Shown here one piece after another: positions 39,688 through 49,362 of a stretch of DNA of 56,513 nucleotides; position 1 is the stretch's first letter, and each line of letters starts with the position of its first letter. The notes beneath the pieces are model-generated. The model was not told the DNA's origin. It did not search any database and worked only from the letters and a program-made list of their open reading frames with translations. Origin of the DNA: Erythrobacter sp. WG (GTDB lineage: Bacteria > Pseudomonadota > Alphaproteobacteria > Sphingomonadales > Sphingomonadaceae); NCBI RefSeq assembly GCF_026586795.1, contig NZ_JAPFGY010000023.1:1-56513 (forward strand). The letters run 5' to 3'. Both the position numbers and the translations under genes were made by a program.

Positions 39688-40212
39688 ATGACGACCAGGA
39701 CAACATCGGCGCGGCTGGTTCTCGGCGCCGTCACCGCGACCGCGCTGAGCGCGGCCGCCATCAGCCCGGCGGCGGCGCAAGGCCGCTTTGATCGCGACGA
39801 TCGCGGCGGCATCGGCGCGGGCGAGATCATCGCCGGCGCGGTGGTGCTCGGCGGCATTGCGGCGCTCGCGGGCGCCTTCGACGGGGACCGTGGCCGCGAT
39901 GCCTACTACGACCGCAACTTCCGCGGCGGTGGCTGGGATCGTAGCGGCGGCTGGGGCGTCTCCCCGCGCTTTGCCGTCGACCGCTGCGTGCGTGCGGCCG
40001 AGAACCAGGCACGCCGCGGCGGGTACCGCTTTGCCGACGTGATCGACGTGCGCGACATCGACCGCACCCGCGACGGTTTCCGTGTGCGCGGCCGGATTGA
40101 TGTCGGCGGCGGCTGGGACCGGCGCGGCAATGATCGCGGGAACTTCACCTGCCGCATCGACGGTCGCGGCGCGCCGTTCATCAACTTCAGCGGCGTGCGC
40201 GGCCTGCGCTGA
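39688..40212 (+). CDS. Secreted Gly/Arg/Asp-rich protein, paralogue 1
   Basis: The 174-residue protein has a signal peptide (about 1-30, AAAQ), then one short hydrophobic stretch (AGEIIAGAVVLGGIAALAG, about 43-61) and a Gly/Arg/Trp/Asp-rich linker. The conserved C-terminal half begins AVDRCVRAAENQA and ends with an FTCRIDGRGA block with two Cys that may form a disulfide. The downstream gene has the same layout. The family is unnamed to me. A terminator follows. Confidence 0.75.
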   Translation: MTTRTTSARLVLGAVTATALSAAAISPAAAQGRFDRDDRGGIGAGEIIAGAVVLGGIAALAGAFDGDRGRDAYYDRNFRGGGWDRSGGWGVSPRFAVDRCVRAAENQARRGGYRFADVIDVRDIDRTRDGFRVRGRIDVGGGWDRRGNDRGNFTCRIDGRGAPFINFSGVRGLR

Positions 40213-40267
40213 GGCCCGCGCCCGAAAGACCGCGCGCCACCTTTCCTTTTCGCGGCGCGCACCCTTG

Positions 40268-40307
40268 CCGCCTCGTGCTTCCTCCACCGGAGCACGGGGC
40301 GGTCTTG
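40268..40307 (+). terminator. Terminator between the tandem paralogues
   Basis: CCGCC and CGTGCT (40268-40279) pair with AGCACG and GGCGG (40291-40302) with one mismatch, followed by TCTTG. It suggests that the two paralogues are transcribed separately. Confidence 0.7.
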
Positions 40308-40414
40308 TATCGGAGGGGCGCAGCGGTTCAGCCGGGCGCAAGCTCGCCCCGGTTAGGCTCATGATCGACACCGGGGCGCATGGTGGAACGGCCCGGCCGC
40401 AACAGGAGAGTGCC

Positions 40415-41275
40415 ATGCCTCAGATGATCCGCAATGCCGTTCTTGCCGCAGGGCTCGCCGCGACCACCGCGCTCAGCCTGCCTGCCTCCGCCGCGCCTGC
40501 CGCGCCGCCACAGGTCTTTGCCGCGAGCCGCTTCGACCCGGCTGATGCTGTCGCCGATCAGTGGCGCTGCCGCTGGAACTGCGGCTGGGGCGGGGGATGG
40601 GGCCGGGGCCGCGGCTGGGGTTGGGATCGGGGCTGGCGCCGCAACCGGGTGGATGCCGGGGACGTCATCCTCGGCGCCGTGCTGATCGGCGGCATCGCCG
40701 CGATCGCGAGCTCGGCCCTCCGCCGCGAGCGTGACCGCGACCGCGACGTCATCGTCTATGACCGTGTCCCCGATCGGCGCGATGGCGAGTGGGTGCGCCG
40801 CGATGTTCGTCCCACCCGCCCGGTCGGTGCGACCTCGGGAGCCATGGCCTCAGGTCTCGACAATGCCGCGGCCCTGTGTGTCGACGCCGTCGAGCGCGAC
40901 TCCCGGGTCGCGAGCGTCGACAATGTCCGGCGTGATGCTTCGGGTTGGGAGGTCACGGGGGCGCTGGCACGGGGGCAGGGCTTCCGCTGCCGGATTGGCA
41001 ATGACGGCCGGATCGCCGCTGTCGATCTTGGCGATGGCGCTGCCGCGGGGAGCTCCGCCGATGGTCAATGGAGCGGCGATGCCTATGCCGCGGCGCGTCA
41101 GGAGATTGGCGGAACCGTGCGGCCCGACATCGCCGTGCAGGAGACCACCATGAGCGCGCTCGGCCCGACGCCGCGCCGTACGGCGGCCGCGCAGGCAATG
41201 CCAGCCTATCCGGGCGGGCCGATCCCCGGCGAAGACATTCCCGAAGACGCGCCCGAAGGCGCGGGCGGCTGGTAA
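40415..41275 (+). CDS. Secreted Gly/Arg/Trp-rich protein, paralogue 2
   Basis: The 286-residue protein has a signal peptide (about 1-30), a Trp/Gly/Arg-rich stretch (GWGGGWGRGRGWGWDRGW), a hydrophobic segment AGDVILGAVLIGGIAAIAS, and a domain with AALCVDAVERDSRVASVDNV and FRCRIGNDGRIAAVD. This matches the previous gene in order and key Cys residues, so the two are tandem paralogues. A proline/acid tail is added here. The ATG at 40415 follows an AGGAGAG site. The function is unknown; an envelope role is likely from the signal. Confidence 0.75.
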   Translation: MPQMIRNAVLAAGLAATTALSLPASAAPAAPPQVFAASRFDPADAVADQWRCRWNCGWGGGWGRGRGWGWDRGWRRNRVDAGDVILGAVLIGGIAAIASSALRRERDRDRDVIVYDRVPDRRDGEWVRRDVRPTRPVGATSGAMASGLDNAAALCVDAVERDSRVASVDNVRRDASGWEVTGALARGQGFRCRIGNDGRIAAVDLGDGAAAGSSADGQWSGDAYAAARQEIGGTVRPDIAVQETTMSALGPTPRRTAAAQAMPAYPGGPIPGEDIPEDAPEGAGGW

Positions 41276-41279
41276 CGCC

Positions 41280-41924
41280 TTAGCCCCCGCCGCGCGTCTC
41301 GTCGTAGATCGGGAGGCCCCACTCCCACCGGATCGCAGCGCTGCGCAAGGCGAAGCCGCAAGCGAAGGCGAGTGCCCATGCAGCCGCGTCCGGCAGGCCC
41401 AGCTCGCGCGCGGCGAGCATCCCGCCCACGCTCAGCGCGGAGGTCAGCGCCGCCGGGGTCACGTAGAGCTCGGGGCTCATGATGATCGAGGGGCGGCCCG
41501 CCACCACGTCGCGGATGATCCCGCCGACGCAGCCGGTGATGACCCCCATCAGCGCGGCCGGGACAGGCGGCACCCCGTAGGCGAGCGCCTTGGCGCTGCC
41601 GAGCACGGCATAGGCGGCAAGCCCCGCGCCGTCGGCATAGGCGAAACCCTTGCCCTCCCACCAGCGCACCGGCGTGAACCACGCGATCAGCGCGGTGCCC
41701 AGGCACACGGCGGCAACCCACGGATCGTCGATCCAGAACACCGGCGCGGCGATCAGCAAGTCGCGCACCGTCCCGCCGCCGACCCCGGTGACGAGCGCGA
41801 AGAAGGCCATCGTCACGAAAGTCTGCCTGAGGCGCGCCGCCAGCACCGCGCCCGACAGCGCGAACAGCGCGATGCCGGCGAGGTCGAGGAGGTCGAGGAT
41901 CGGGGTCAGGACGGTCGGTGTCAT
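41280..41924 (-). CDS. TRIC-type trimeric cation channel homologue (UPF0126)
   Basis: The 214-residue membrane protein has seven helices in two repeated halves. Both halves carry the GGG/GGI..R-D motif: VTGVGGGTVRDLLI and ITGCVGGIIRDVVAG. Bacterial TRIC relatives conduct monovalent cations; the YadS-type family is otherwise poorly studied. The start at 41924 overlaps the stop of the PepSY gene by 4 bp, so they are translated together. Confidence 0.85.
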   Translation of the reverse strand: MTPTVLTPILDLLDLAGIALFALSGAVLAARLRQTFVTMAFFALVTGVGGGTVRDLLIAAPVFWIDDPWVAAVCLGTALIAWFTPVRWWEGKGFAYADGAGLAAYAVLGSAKALAYGVPPVPAALMGVITGCVGGIIRDVVAGRPSIIMSPELYVTPAALTSALSVGGMLAARELGLPDAAAWALAFACGFALRSAAIRWEWGLPIYDETRGGG

Positions 41925-42601
41925 TGCAGCGGCCGAATGCGCCGCGCCCTGCGGCGGCGGAACATCAGGACGCAGCCGATCAGCGCGCCCGTCAGCGAGA
42001 GGGCGGCGAAGGCGATCAGGACCGGGTGGCTGGTGTCCTCGCGCCCCGAGAGGTCCATGATGTGGAAGCCCCAGGCAAGGTCGAAAGCGCGCCACCAGCG
42101 GGTGCGCACCGCCTCGATCTCGCCGGTGTCGCGTCCGACATAGACGTTGGTGCCGTCAGCGAGCGCCACCCGCCACACGGCCACCTCGCGGCGGAAATCG
42201 GGCGGTGTGCGATCGGCGGGGAAGAGCGTGACGCTGTCGGCCTTGTCCCCGCCTGCGATGCGCGCGGCGACCAGCGCCTGTGCCTCGGCGGCCCCCAGCG
42301 CGGGGATGGCCGCGCCGCTCGCGAAATCGACCCGGCGCACCGACCCGTCGAGCCCGGTCAGGATCGCCACCGCGCGGCCCTGCTGCATCGTGACGCGCAT
42401 CTCCTTGAGCTGTGCTTCCGCAGAGGCGACGGCGCTGCCCGGTAGCACCAGCGCGTCGGGTGCCTGCTTCAGACGCAGATGCTCGCCGCGCACCTCCTCG
42501 ATCGGGCGCAGGGTCATGAACAGGCCGCTCGCCAGCCACATCACGATCGGCACGCCGACCAGCCAGCCGAGCCAGACGTGCCAGCGGGCGAGGGTGCGCA
42601 T
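41921..42601 (-). CDS. PepSY-domain membrane protein
   Basis: The 226-residue protein has an N-terminal helix (RWHVWLGWLVGVPIVMWLASGLFMTL, about 6-31), a periplasmic PepSY-like domain with WRVALADGTNVYVGRDTGEIEAV, and a C-terminal helix (about 195-215) before a basic tail RRRRARR. The layout matches PepSY-associated TM proteins linked to iron reduction or peptidase inhibition. It overlaps the TRIC gene by 4 bp. Its exact role is unknown. Confidence 0.75.
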   Translation of the reverse strand: MRTLARWHVWLGWLVGVPIVMWLASGLFMTLRPIEEVRGEHLRLKQAPDALVLPGSAVASAEAQLKEMRVTMQQGRAVAILTGLDGSVRRVDFASGAAIPALGAAEAQALVAARIAGGDKADSVTLFPADRTPPDFRREVAVWRVALADGTNVYVGRDTGEIEAVRTRWWRAFDLAWGFHIMDLSGREDTSHPVLIAFAALSLTGALIGCVLMFRRRRARRIRPLQ

Positions 42602-42626
42602 GAACAGGATGCCTTCTCCGGTTGAT

Positions 42627-42729
42627 CGTCATTGCGAGGCGCCGAAGGCGACGCGACAATCCACGGAGCCTTGCTCGCGATTTAGGACCGCTGATCCATG
42701 GATTGCTTCGCCTGCGGCTCGCAATGACG
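42627..42729. repeat. Palindromic interspersed repeat, type A, long form
   Basis: CGTCATTGCGAG (42627-42638) and CTCGCAATGACG (42718-42729) are perfect 12-bp inverted ends around a 79-bp middle. The ends match the short repeat at 5330-5359. It looks like a small non-autonomous mobile repeat. Confidence 0.75.
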
Positions 42730-42737
42730 AAGTCGAA

Positions 42738-44096
42738 CTAGTTGTGCAACACCTGCCCGATCGCCTCGGCGGCGGCGATGCAGTCGAGGTCGGCCCAGCG
42801 CGGGCCGATGACCTGCATCCCGCAGGGCAGCTCGCTGCCGAGATAGGCGGCGCTGCCGATCGGCAGCACCGTGGCGGGAAGGCCCGGGAAGGTCGCGATC
42901 CCCGCCCAGACGAGGCCCTTGCCGCCCGGCTCCTCCACCCCGTCGATGCTGAGCGTGCCGCGGAACACCGCCTGATCGGCATGGGGCACGGCCAGAACCG
43001 GCGCGGGCGGGGCGAGGACGAAGTCGTAGGCGGCGAACAGCGCCTCCCACTGCGCGGCGCACGTCGCCTGCGCGTTCATCAGCGCGAACCAGTCAGCCGC
43101 GGTCGCGCGGGTGCCGTCGGGGGCGGGGGCGCCGCCCGACATGGCGATGTTCATCATCTTGAGATAGCTGCGATGATGCGCGGCGAGATCGGGGAGCAGT
43201 TCCGTGCTGCGCTCGATCCGCACCCCCGCCCGCGCGAGCGCCTCGAGCGCGGCTTCCATCGGCCCGCGCACGCTGGCATCGACCGGCGCGCCGGGCAGGT
43301 CGGTCAATACCAGCAGGCGGCAGTTCTCCAGAGGCTTCGCACGGGCCCGCAGCGGCACCTCCGCACCGGCCGCGGTCAGCACCGCAAGGTCGGCGGCATT
43401 CCGCGCCAGGGGACCGGCGATCGACAGCGGCCCGTCGGCGGCGGCGAGGAAGCCCTCGCGCCGGGACAGGGCAGGGTGGTCGTGCCCGTGCTTGGGGACG
43501 AGACCCCAGGTCGTCTTGTGACCCCACACCCCGCAGAAATGCGCGGGCACCCGCACCGATCCGCCGATATCGGTGCCGTAGTCGCAGGGCACCATGCCGC
43601 TCGCGACCGCGGCCGCGCTCCCGCCCGACGATCCGCCGGGGGAACGTTCGGGATCGTGCGGATTGCAGGTGCGCCCGTAGACCGGATTGAAGCTCTGCCA
43701 ATCGGTGAGGTCGACGGGCACGTTGGTCTTGCCGATGATCACCGCGCCCGCCGCCTTCAGCCGCCGGACGAGCAGCGCGTCGCGCGGGGCGATCTGGTCC
43801 TTGAAGCGCGGGTGTCCCCAGGTGGTCGGGAGCCCGGCGACGTCGAAGCTCTCCTTGATCGTCATCGGCACGCCGAACAGCGGCTGGTCCTCGGTTGGTC
43901 CCGCCCTGTCGAGCGCGCGGGCAGCGGCGATGGCGCGCTCGAAGTCGGGCACGGCGAGCGCGTCGATCTCGGCATCGCGCTCCGCCACCCGCGAGATCGC
44001 GGCCTCGACAGCCTCAAGGGCGGAGAACTTCCCTGCGCGGATCGCCGCGGCGGTGGCGAGCGCGCCGGGCTCGCGGCTGAGTTGCGGATAGGCCAT
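42738..44096 (-). CDS. Amidase signature family hydrolase
   Basis: The 452-residue protein is complete. The catalytic Ser-cisSer-Lys set is visible: Lys81 (MTIKESF), the GGSSGGS loop at 154-160 with cis-Ser156, and nucleophile Ser180 (DIGGSVRVP), spaced 24 residues as in FAAH. It hydrolyses an amide of unknown type. It is not GatA: no gatB or gatC is adjacent and the C-terminal part differs. The ATG at 44096 has GGGGAG upstream on the minus strand. Confidence 0.88.
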   Translation of the reverse strand: MAYPQLSREPGALATAAAIRAGKFSALEAVEAAISRVAERDAEIDALAVPDFERAIAAARALDRAGPTEDQPLFGVPMTIKESFDVAGLPTTWGHPRFKDQIAPRDALLVRRLKAAGAVIIGKTNVPVDLTDWQSFNPVYGRTCNPHDPERSPGGSSGGSAAAVASGMVPCDYGTDIGGSVRVPAHFCGVWGHKTTWGLVPKHGHDHPALSRREGFLAAADGPLSIAGPLARNAADLAVLTAAGAEVPLRARAKPLENCRLLVLTDLPGAPVDASVRGPMEAALEALARAGVRIERSTELLPDLAAHHRSYLKMMNIAMSGGAPAPDGTRATAADWFALMNAQATCAAQWEALFAAYDFVLAPPAPVLAVPHADQAVFRGTLSIDGVEEPGGKGLVWAGIATFPGLPATVLPIGSAAYLGSELPCGMQVIGPRWADLDCIAAAEAIGQVLHN

Positions 44097-44185
44097 GCAC
44101 GCTCCCCTCCTGCGCGTTTTCGCGTCGCGGGGAACCTATCGCCTTGCCCCGCCGCCGCAAGGGGAGGGCTGGGGCTATCCCCGCT

Positions 44186-45673
44186 CTAGGGCAGCCGCAG
44201 CGTGTCGGCCGCGATCCGCGCCTCGATATCCACCGGCAGATACAGGCCCTGCCCGTAGGCGGCGATTTCTCCGGTCCCGACCTTCACGATCTCGACCCGG
44301 TAGGACAGCGGCCCGTCCTGGCGCTGGGCGATGGCGCGGTCGATCTTGACCAGCAGTTCGGCGAAATCCTTCTCGAAGTTCTGCCGCAGCGCGTCGGCGA
44401 TCGCCGCCTGGAAATCGGGCGCGTTGGCGAGGCCCAAGAGCAGGCTCTCCGACTTCAGCGAGGTCTCGCCCATCACCTCGAGATCCGAGAAGCTGACCTC
44501 GCGCGAACCGGGGGCATTGCGGGGGCGGGCGGTGAGCCAGATCCTGCCCTTGGCCTTGGGCACTAGCGACAAATCGGAGGTCGCGTCGAAATCCACGCCC
44601 ACCGCGATGCGGTTCCCTTCGGTCCCATAGACCGTGACCTTGCCGAAGCGCGCGTTCACCGTCCCCAGCTCGCCGAGCGCGAAGGGCCGGGCGGACCGCT
44701 TCGCCAGCGCCTTGGCGATGACCGGCTCGAGCACGGCGTAATCCGCGATCACCGGCAGGTGCAGGCTGGCACGACCCGGCTTTTCGGCCAGCGGGGCGAG
44801 CGGCGGCAGCCGCGAGGGCGTGGGCGCGGCGGGCTGCTTGCCGAGCTTGGTTTCGATCCTCGCGTCGATCCCCAGCGTCGCGATCAGCTTGCGCCCCTCG
44901 ATCCGGTAGCCGCCGTAACGCACCCGCTCGGGCGTGACCCGCGCCCACACGGCGGGGTTCTCGCGATTGAGCTCGAGCACGGTGTGCCCTGCCCGCCAGC
45001 CGCGCTCGGCCGCATCGCGCAGTGGCACCTTGGCGAGTTCGGCGGCGAGCGTGCGCTCGATCTGCCCGCGCACCTTGGCGAGCTCGGCATCGGCCTGGCG
45101 GGTGAAGGTGATGCGCTGACCGAGCAGGTCGATCCCCGGCTCGCGCGACCACTTGTAGGCGAGCTGGGGCTTGCCCGTGAGGCGCCAGTTGCGGGTGATG
45201 TCGAGCCGCACCGTCAGCGCCAGGTCGGCCGCAGCCGTTGCGGTCTTGCCCTTGAGCACCCCGGCCACGTCATGCGCGCGCACCGTGGCGCTGGCGGGGA
45301 GGGTCACGATCAGGTCCTTGCCGCGCCCCGCCACCCTCAGCCGGCCGCGCGTCACCACCCCGTCGATGTCGCATTTGATCTTGGGCGACTTGATCGTGAC
45401 CACCGCCAGATCGACCTTTTGCGGCGAGACGCATTCGGCGTCGTTCTCGTGGATCTCCCACAGCCGGCGCGGCACCTCGCGTTCGAGCTGGCGTTCGAGA
45501 TCGCCGAGGTCGAGCGCCAGCGCGGCGGCAACGGTGGAGGTCTCCTGCGGAAAGACGATCGGATCGGTGGCGCGCGGCGGGGCGCTCGCCGCCGCGTCGT
45601 CGGCGCCCGAGCAGCCTGGCAGCAGCATGGCGGCGCCGAGCACAATCGTCGATATCCTGCGCGCCAGCCCCAC
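44186..45673 (-). CDS. DUF4403 family lipoprotein
   Basis: The 495-residue protein starts at a GTG at 45673 with a signal ending in a lipobox (LLPGC). The mature part is long, beta-rich and without known catalytic motifs. It includes repeated hydrophobic-ligand-like stretches and segments (TVNARFGKVTVYGTEGNRIAVGV; PLSYRVEIVKVGTGEI) typical of DUF4403, a family related to lipid-binding BPI/TULIP-like folds by fold prediction. It would be anchored in the envelope. The assignment is by recognition and remains tentative. Confidence 0.7.
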   Translation of the reverse strand: MGLARRISTIVLGAAMLLPGCSGADDAAASAPPRATDPIVFPQETSTVAAALALDLGDLERQLEREVPRRLWEIHENDAECVSPQKVDLAVVTIKSPKIKCDIDGVVTRGRLRVAGRGKDLIVTLPASATVRAHDVAGVLKGKTATAAADLALTVRLDITRNWRLTGKPQLAYKWSREPGIDLLGQRITFTRQADAELAKVRGQIERTLAAELAKVPLRDAAERGWRAGHTVLELNRENPAVWARVTPERVRYGGYRIEGRKLIATLGIDARIETKLGKQPAAPTPSRLPPLAPLAEKPGRASLHLPVIADYAVLEPVIAKALAKRSARPFALGELGTVNARFGKVTVYGTEGNRIAVGVDFDATSDLSLVPKAKGRIWLTARPRNAPGSREVSFSDLEVMGETSLKSESLLLGLANAPDFQAAIADALRQNFEKDFAELLVKIDRAIAQRQDGPLSYRVEIVKVGTGEIAAYGQGLYLPVDIEARIAADTLRLP

Positions 45674-45717
45674 GCCTGTCCCCTGTATTGTCGGCTCTGG
45701 CCCGGGGGGATAGCGGA

Positions 45718-46557
45718 TCAGGCGGCGGCTTGAAAGCGCGGCGGCGCAGGCGCTCGCAAGGGCAGCGCACCGATGCCAATCCCGAAGCCCAGGATCGGCG
45801 CGGCGCCGTAGCCGATCAGCGGGAAGGGGAAGGGGGCGATCACCGCCATGGCGGCGAAGCCGACCAGCAGGGCGGCCAGCGCATGGGTGTCCGGGTGGCG
45901 GACCTCGGACGGGATCACCAGTTGCCACAGCGGCTCGACGAACAGCAGCAGACCGAGCGCAACCGCCACGCCCATCGATCGCTCGGCGACGTGGGCGAGC
46001 ACGCCTTCGGTGTAAAGCTGCGGCTCCAGCCCGCCGGCATCGAAGGTGAGCACGGCAAGGCCTGCCGCGCCCGCTCCGACCAGCGCGAAAGCCAAGCTCC
46101 GGCGCATCGCCGCCAGCACCACGCCGGCCAGCGCGAGGGCGGCAAGGGAGGCCGCGTCGGGTTGCAACGCAAGCGCGGCGGCCGCCAGTGCCAGGAGCGC
46201 CGGGCCGAGCCGAGGCGCATCGGCAGCAAGCACCACCAGCAGCGGGAGCAGCAGGGCGCCCGAATGCAGCTGCACCGGCCCGAGCGGAAACGAGCGCGCC
46301 ACGCCGCCAGCCTCGGGACCGGTCAGCAGCGGCAGGAACAGGGACCCCGCCGCCAAGGCCGCCAGGCCGAGCCGCGCTCCATGCCCCGCCGGCAGGCGCC
46401 CCCACGGCGCGCAGACCAGCGCCAGCACCAGCGCCCCGGCATTGACGGCGATCAGCCGCGCGGGTGCATCGAAGCCGGCGAGGTAGGCAAGCCCTCCCAG
46501 CGCAGGGAGCAGCAGCGCGAGGGCGGGCCGCCAGCGATCGGAGATCTGCGCGCCCAC
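45718..46557 (-). CDS. Unknown polytopic membrane protein
   Basis: The 279-residue protein is very hydrophobic with about nine or ten helices and short loops. Features that resemble FtsW/RodA helices include AALALQPDAASLAALALAGVVLAAM, and a final FPLIGYGAAPILGFGIGIGAL. The matched length is shorter than FtsW, and catalytic Asp of SEDS proteins is not clear. It lies 10 bp after lpdA and is probably the last gene of that operon. No function can be named. Confidence 0.65.
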   Translation of the reverse strand: MGAQISDRWRPALALLLPALGGLAYLAGFDAPARLIAVNAGALVLALVCAPWGRLPAGHGARLGLAALAAGSLFLPLLTGPEAGGVARSFPLGPVQLHSGALLLPLLVVLAADAPRLGPALLALAAAALALQPDAASLAALALAGVVLAAMRRSLAFALVGAGAAGLAVLTFDAGGLEPQLYTEGVLAHVAERSMGVAVALGLLLFVEPLWQLVIPSEVRHPDTHALAALLVGFAAMAVIAPFPFPLIGYGAAPILGFGIGIGALPLRAPAPPRFQAAA

Positions 46558-46567
46558 CCCTGCCAGC

Positions 46568-47971
46568 TTACATATGGATCGGCTTGCCCGTCACCGCCAT
46601 CGCCGCTTCCTTGAAGGCCTCGGCGTGGGTCGGGTGAGCGTGGCAGGTGTAGGCGATGTCTTCGGAGGTCGCGCCGAATTCCATCGCCTGCGCGGCCTGC
46701 GCGATCATCGTGCCGGCAAGCGAGTTTATCATCCACACGCCGACCACGCGGTCGGTCTCGGCATCGGCGATCACCTTCACGAAGCCGTCGGTGTCGCGGT
46801 TGGCCTTGGCGCGGCTGTTGGCCATCATCGGGAACTTGCCGACCTTGACGGCGAGGCCCTTTTCCTTGGCCTGTTCCTCGGTGATGCCGACGCCCGCGAT
46901 CTCGGGCGCAGTGTAGACGACGCTCGGGATCACGTCGTGGTTCACGATGCCAGTCAGCCCCGCAATGTTCTCGGCGACCGCGATCCCCTCGTCCTCGGCC
47001 TTGTGGGCGAGCATCGGGCCGGGGACGACGTCGCCGATCGCCCAGATGCCGGGGACGGCAGTGTCGAAATCGTGACCCACCTCGATCTGGCCGCGGTTGT
47101 TCACCGAAAGCCCCGCCTTCTCGAGCGCGAGGCCCTCGGTGTTGGCGCGGCGGCCGATCGCGACGAGCACGTGGCTGGCGGTGATGGTCTGCACCTCGCC
47201 CCCGGCGGCAGGCTCGACGGAGAGGGTGACGGTTGTGCCATCCACCTGCGCTCCGGTGACCTTCTGGCCGAGCATCAGGTTCATGCCCTGCTTCTTGAAG
47301 ATCTTGCCCGCTTCCTTGCGCACCTCGCCGTCCATGCCGGGGAGGAGCTGGTCGAGATATTCGATCACGGTGACCTTGGCACCGAGCCTGCGCCACACGC
47401 TGCCCAACTCGAGGCCGATGACCCCGCCGCCGATCACCACGAGGTGTTCCGGCACCTCGTCGAGGTCGAGCGCGCCGGTGGAATCGACGATCCGCTTGGC
47501 GGCATTATCGACCGGCACGCCGGGGAGCGGCATGACCGAGGAGCCGGTCGCGATCACGATGTCGCGCGCGGTGACGGTGTCATCCCTGACCTTGACGGTG
47601 TGCGCGTCCTCGAACGCCGCATGACCCTTGAGCCAGGTCACCTTGTTCTTCTTGAACAGGAACTCGATGCCCCCGGTCAGCTCGCCCACGGCCTTGGTCT
47701 TCTCGGCCATCATCTTGCCGAGATCGAGCGTGGGCGTGGCGGTGATGCCCCAGGTGGCGAAATGGCCGCCCGCGGCTTCCTCGAACAGCTCCGATCCGTG
47801 GAGCAGCGCCTTGGAGGGGATGCACCCGACATTGAGGCAGGTGCCGCCCAAGGTGGCACGCGATTCCACACACGCGGTCTTCAACCCGAGCTGCGCGGAG
47901 CGGATCGCCGCGACATAGCCGCCGGGGCCGGCACCGATGACAAGGACGTCGTAATCGTAATTCTCAGCCAT
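46568..47971 (-). CDS. lpdA: Dihydrolipoyl dehydrogenase (E3)
   Basis: The 467-residue protein is a complete E3: FAD-binding GAGPGGYVAAIRSAQ, the redox pair Cys45/Cys50 in GGTCLNVGCIPSK, the NAD site VIGGGVIGLELGSVWRRLG, and the HAHPTHAE end with His446 and Glu451 of the partner active site. It reoxidises dihydrolipoyl groups of the 2-oxoglutarate complex, as its place next to odhB suggests. A type B repeat lies between it and odhB. Confidence 0.97.
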   Translation of the reverse strand: MAENYDYDVLVIGAGPGGYVAAIRSAQLGLKTACVESRATLGGTCLNVGCIPSKALLHGSELFEEAAGGHFATWGITATPTLDLGKMMAEKTKAVGELTGGIEFLFKKNKVTWLKGHAAFEDAHTVKVRDDTVTARDIVIATGSSVMPLPGVPVDNAAKRIVDSTGALDLDEVPEHLVVIGGGVIGLELGSVWRRLGAKVTVIEYLDQLLPGMDGEVRKEAGKIFKKQGMNLMLGQKVTGAQVDGTTVTLSVEPAAGGEVQTITASHVLVAIGRRANTEGLALEKAGLSVNNRGQIEVGHDFDTAVPGIWAIGDVVPGPMLAHKAEDEGIAVAENIAGLTGIVNHDVIPSVVYTAPEIAGVGITEEQAKEKGLAVKVGKFPMMANSRAKANRDTDGFVKVIADAETDRVVGVWMINSLAGTMIAQAAQAMEFGATSEDIAYTCHAHPTHAEAFKEAAMAVTGKPIHM

Positions 47972-47981
47972 TCTTCTTCTC

Positions 47982-48064
47982 CGTCGCCCCAGCGAAAGCT
48001 GGGGTCTCAGGCCTCAGGGGGCAAGACATGCCGCCCTAGGCCCCAGCTTGCGCTGGGGTGACGC
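47982..48064. repeat. Palindromic interspersed repeat, type B, copy 2
   Basis: CCCCAGCGAAAGCTGGGG (47987-48004) and CCCCAGCTTGCGCTGGGG (48041-48058) form inverted arms. It is the same family as 17012-17097 and fills the odhB-lpdA gap. In mRNA it would make strong hairpins inside the operon. Confidence 0.8.
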
Positions 48065-48078
48065 GGGAGTGCGTGAAC

Positions 48079-49329
48079 TTACAGGTCAATCAGCATCCGG
48101 GTGGGATCCTCGATCGCTTCCTTGATGATCTTCAATGCCGTCACCGCCTCGCGCCCGTCGATCAGGCGGTGGTCGTAGCTCAAGGCGAGATACATCATCG
48201 GGCGGATCACGATCTGGCCGTTACGCACCACCGGGCGGTCCTCGATGCGGTGGAGGCCCAGCACCGCCGACTGCGGCGGGTTGATGATCGGGGTGCTCAT
48301 CAGCGAGCCGAAGACCCCGCCATTCGAGATGGTGAAGGTGCCGCCGCTCATGTCCTCCATGGTCAGCGTGCCAGCCTTCGCCCGCGCGCCGAAATCGGCG
48401 ATGTCCTTCTCGATGCGCGCGAAGCCCTTCTTGTCGGCGTCGCGGATCACCGGGACGACGAGGCCGTTGGGTGCGGATACGGCCACCGAGATGTCGACAT
48501 AGTCGTGGTAGATGATCTCGTCGCCCTCGATATAGGCGTTGGCGGCCGGCACATCCTTCAGCGCAAGGCAGGCGGCCTTGGCGAAGAAGCCCATGAAGCC
48601 CAACCGGATGTCGTGCTTCTTGGCGAACAGGTCCTTGTACTTGTCGCGCGCCTCGATGACCGCGCTCATGTCGACGTCGTTGAAGGTGGTGAGCAGCGCG
48701 GCATTGTCCTGGGCGGCCTTCAACCGCTTGGCGATGGTCTGGCGCATCCGCGTCATCTTGACGCGCTCGGTCGCGCGCTCACCGCCGGACGAGGCGGGTG
48801 CAGCTTGGGCGGGAGCGGCCGCCGGGGCAGCCGGGGCCGCGCCGCCCGCCTTCTTGGCTTCCGCCGCGGCGAGCACGTCTTCCTTGGTCAGGCGGCCATC
48901 CTTGCCGGTGCCCTTGATCGTCGAGGGGTCGACCCCGTGCTCGAGCACCGCGCGCCGGACGGCGGGCGACATGGTCTGGGCGGGGGTGAGGAGTTCCTCC
49001 TTGGCCGCCGGGGCGGGGGTGTCGGCCTTTGCGGCTGCGGGGGCGGCGGCAGGCGCAGCCGCGGCGGCCGGTGCCGGGGCGGGGGCGCTCGCCCCGTCCT
49101 CGACGATCGCGATCACCGCGCCCACTTCGACGGTATCGCCGACCGCGACCACGTGCTGCGACATGATCCCCGCAACCGGCGAGGGCACGTCGACCGCGAC
49201 CTTGTCGGTCTCGAGGCTGGCGATCGGCTCGTCGACGGCGACCGCCTCACCGGGCTGCTTGAGCCATTCGGCGATCGTGCCTTCGGTGACGGATTCGCCG
49301 AGGACGGGGACTTTGATTTCGGTTGCCAT
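48079..49329 (-). CDS. odhB: 2-oxoglutarate dehydrogenase E2 (dihydrolipoyl succinyltransferase)
   Basis: The 416-residue protein has one lipoyl domain with Lys43 ([12 protein letters not shown]), an Ala/Pro-rich linker (about 80-110), a peripheral subunit-binding domain (about 116-155, [33 protein letters not shown]), and the catalytic domain ending [13 protein letters not shown] with His387 and Asp391. One lipoyl domain is normal for succinyltransferases. It passes succinyl groups to CoA. sucA lies upstream, lpdA downstream. Confidence 0.96.
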   Translation of the reverse strand: MATEIKVPVLGESVTEGTIAEWLKQPGEAVAVDEPIASLETDKVAVDVPSPVAGIMSQHVVAVGDTVEVGAVIAIVEDGASAPAPAPAAAAAPAAAPAAAKADTPAPAAKEELLTPAQTMSPAVRRAVLEHGVDPSTIKGTGKDGRLTKEDVLAAAEAKKAGGAAPAAPAAAPAQAAPASSGGERATERVKMTRMRQTIAKRLKAAQDNAALLTTFNDVDMSAVIEARDKYKDLFAKKHDIRLGFMGFFAKAACLALKDVPAANAYIEGDEIIYHDYVDISVAVSAPNGLVVPVIRDADKKGFARIEKDIADFGARAKAGTLTMEDMSGGTFTISNGGVFGSLMSTPIINPPQSAVLGLHRIEDRPVVRNGQIVIRPMMYLALSYDHRLIDGREAVTALKIIKEAIEDPTRMLIDL

Positions 49330-49362
49330 TGCAATGCGTTCCTGAATTCTGTTCCGTTCGGT

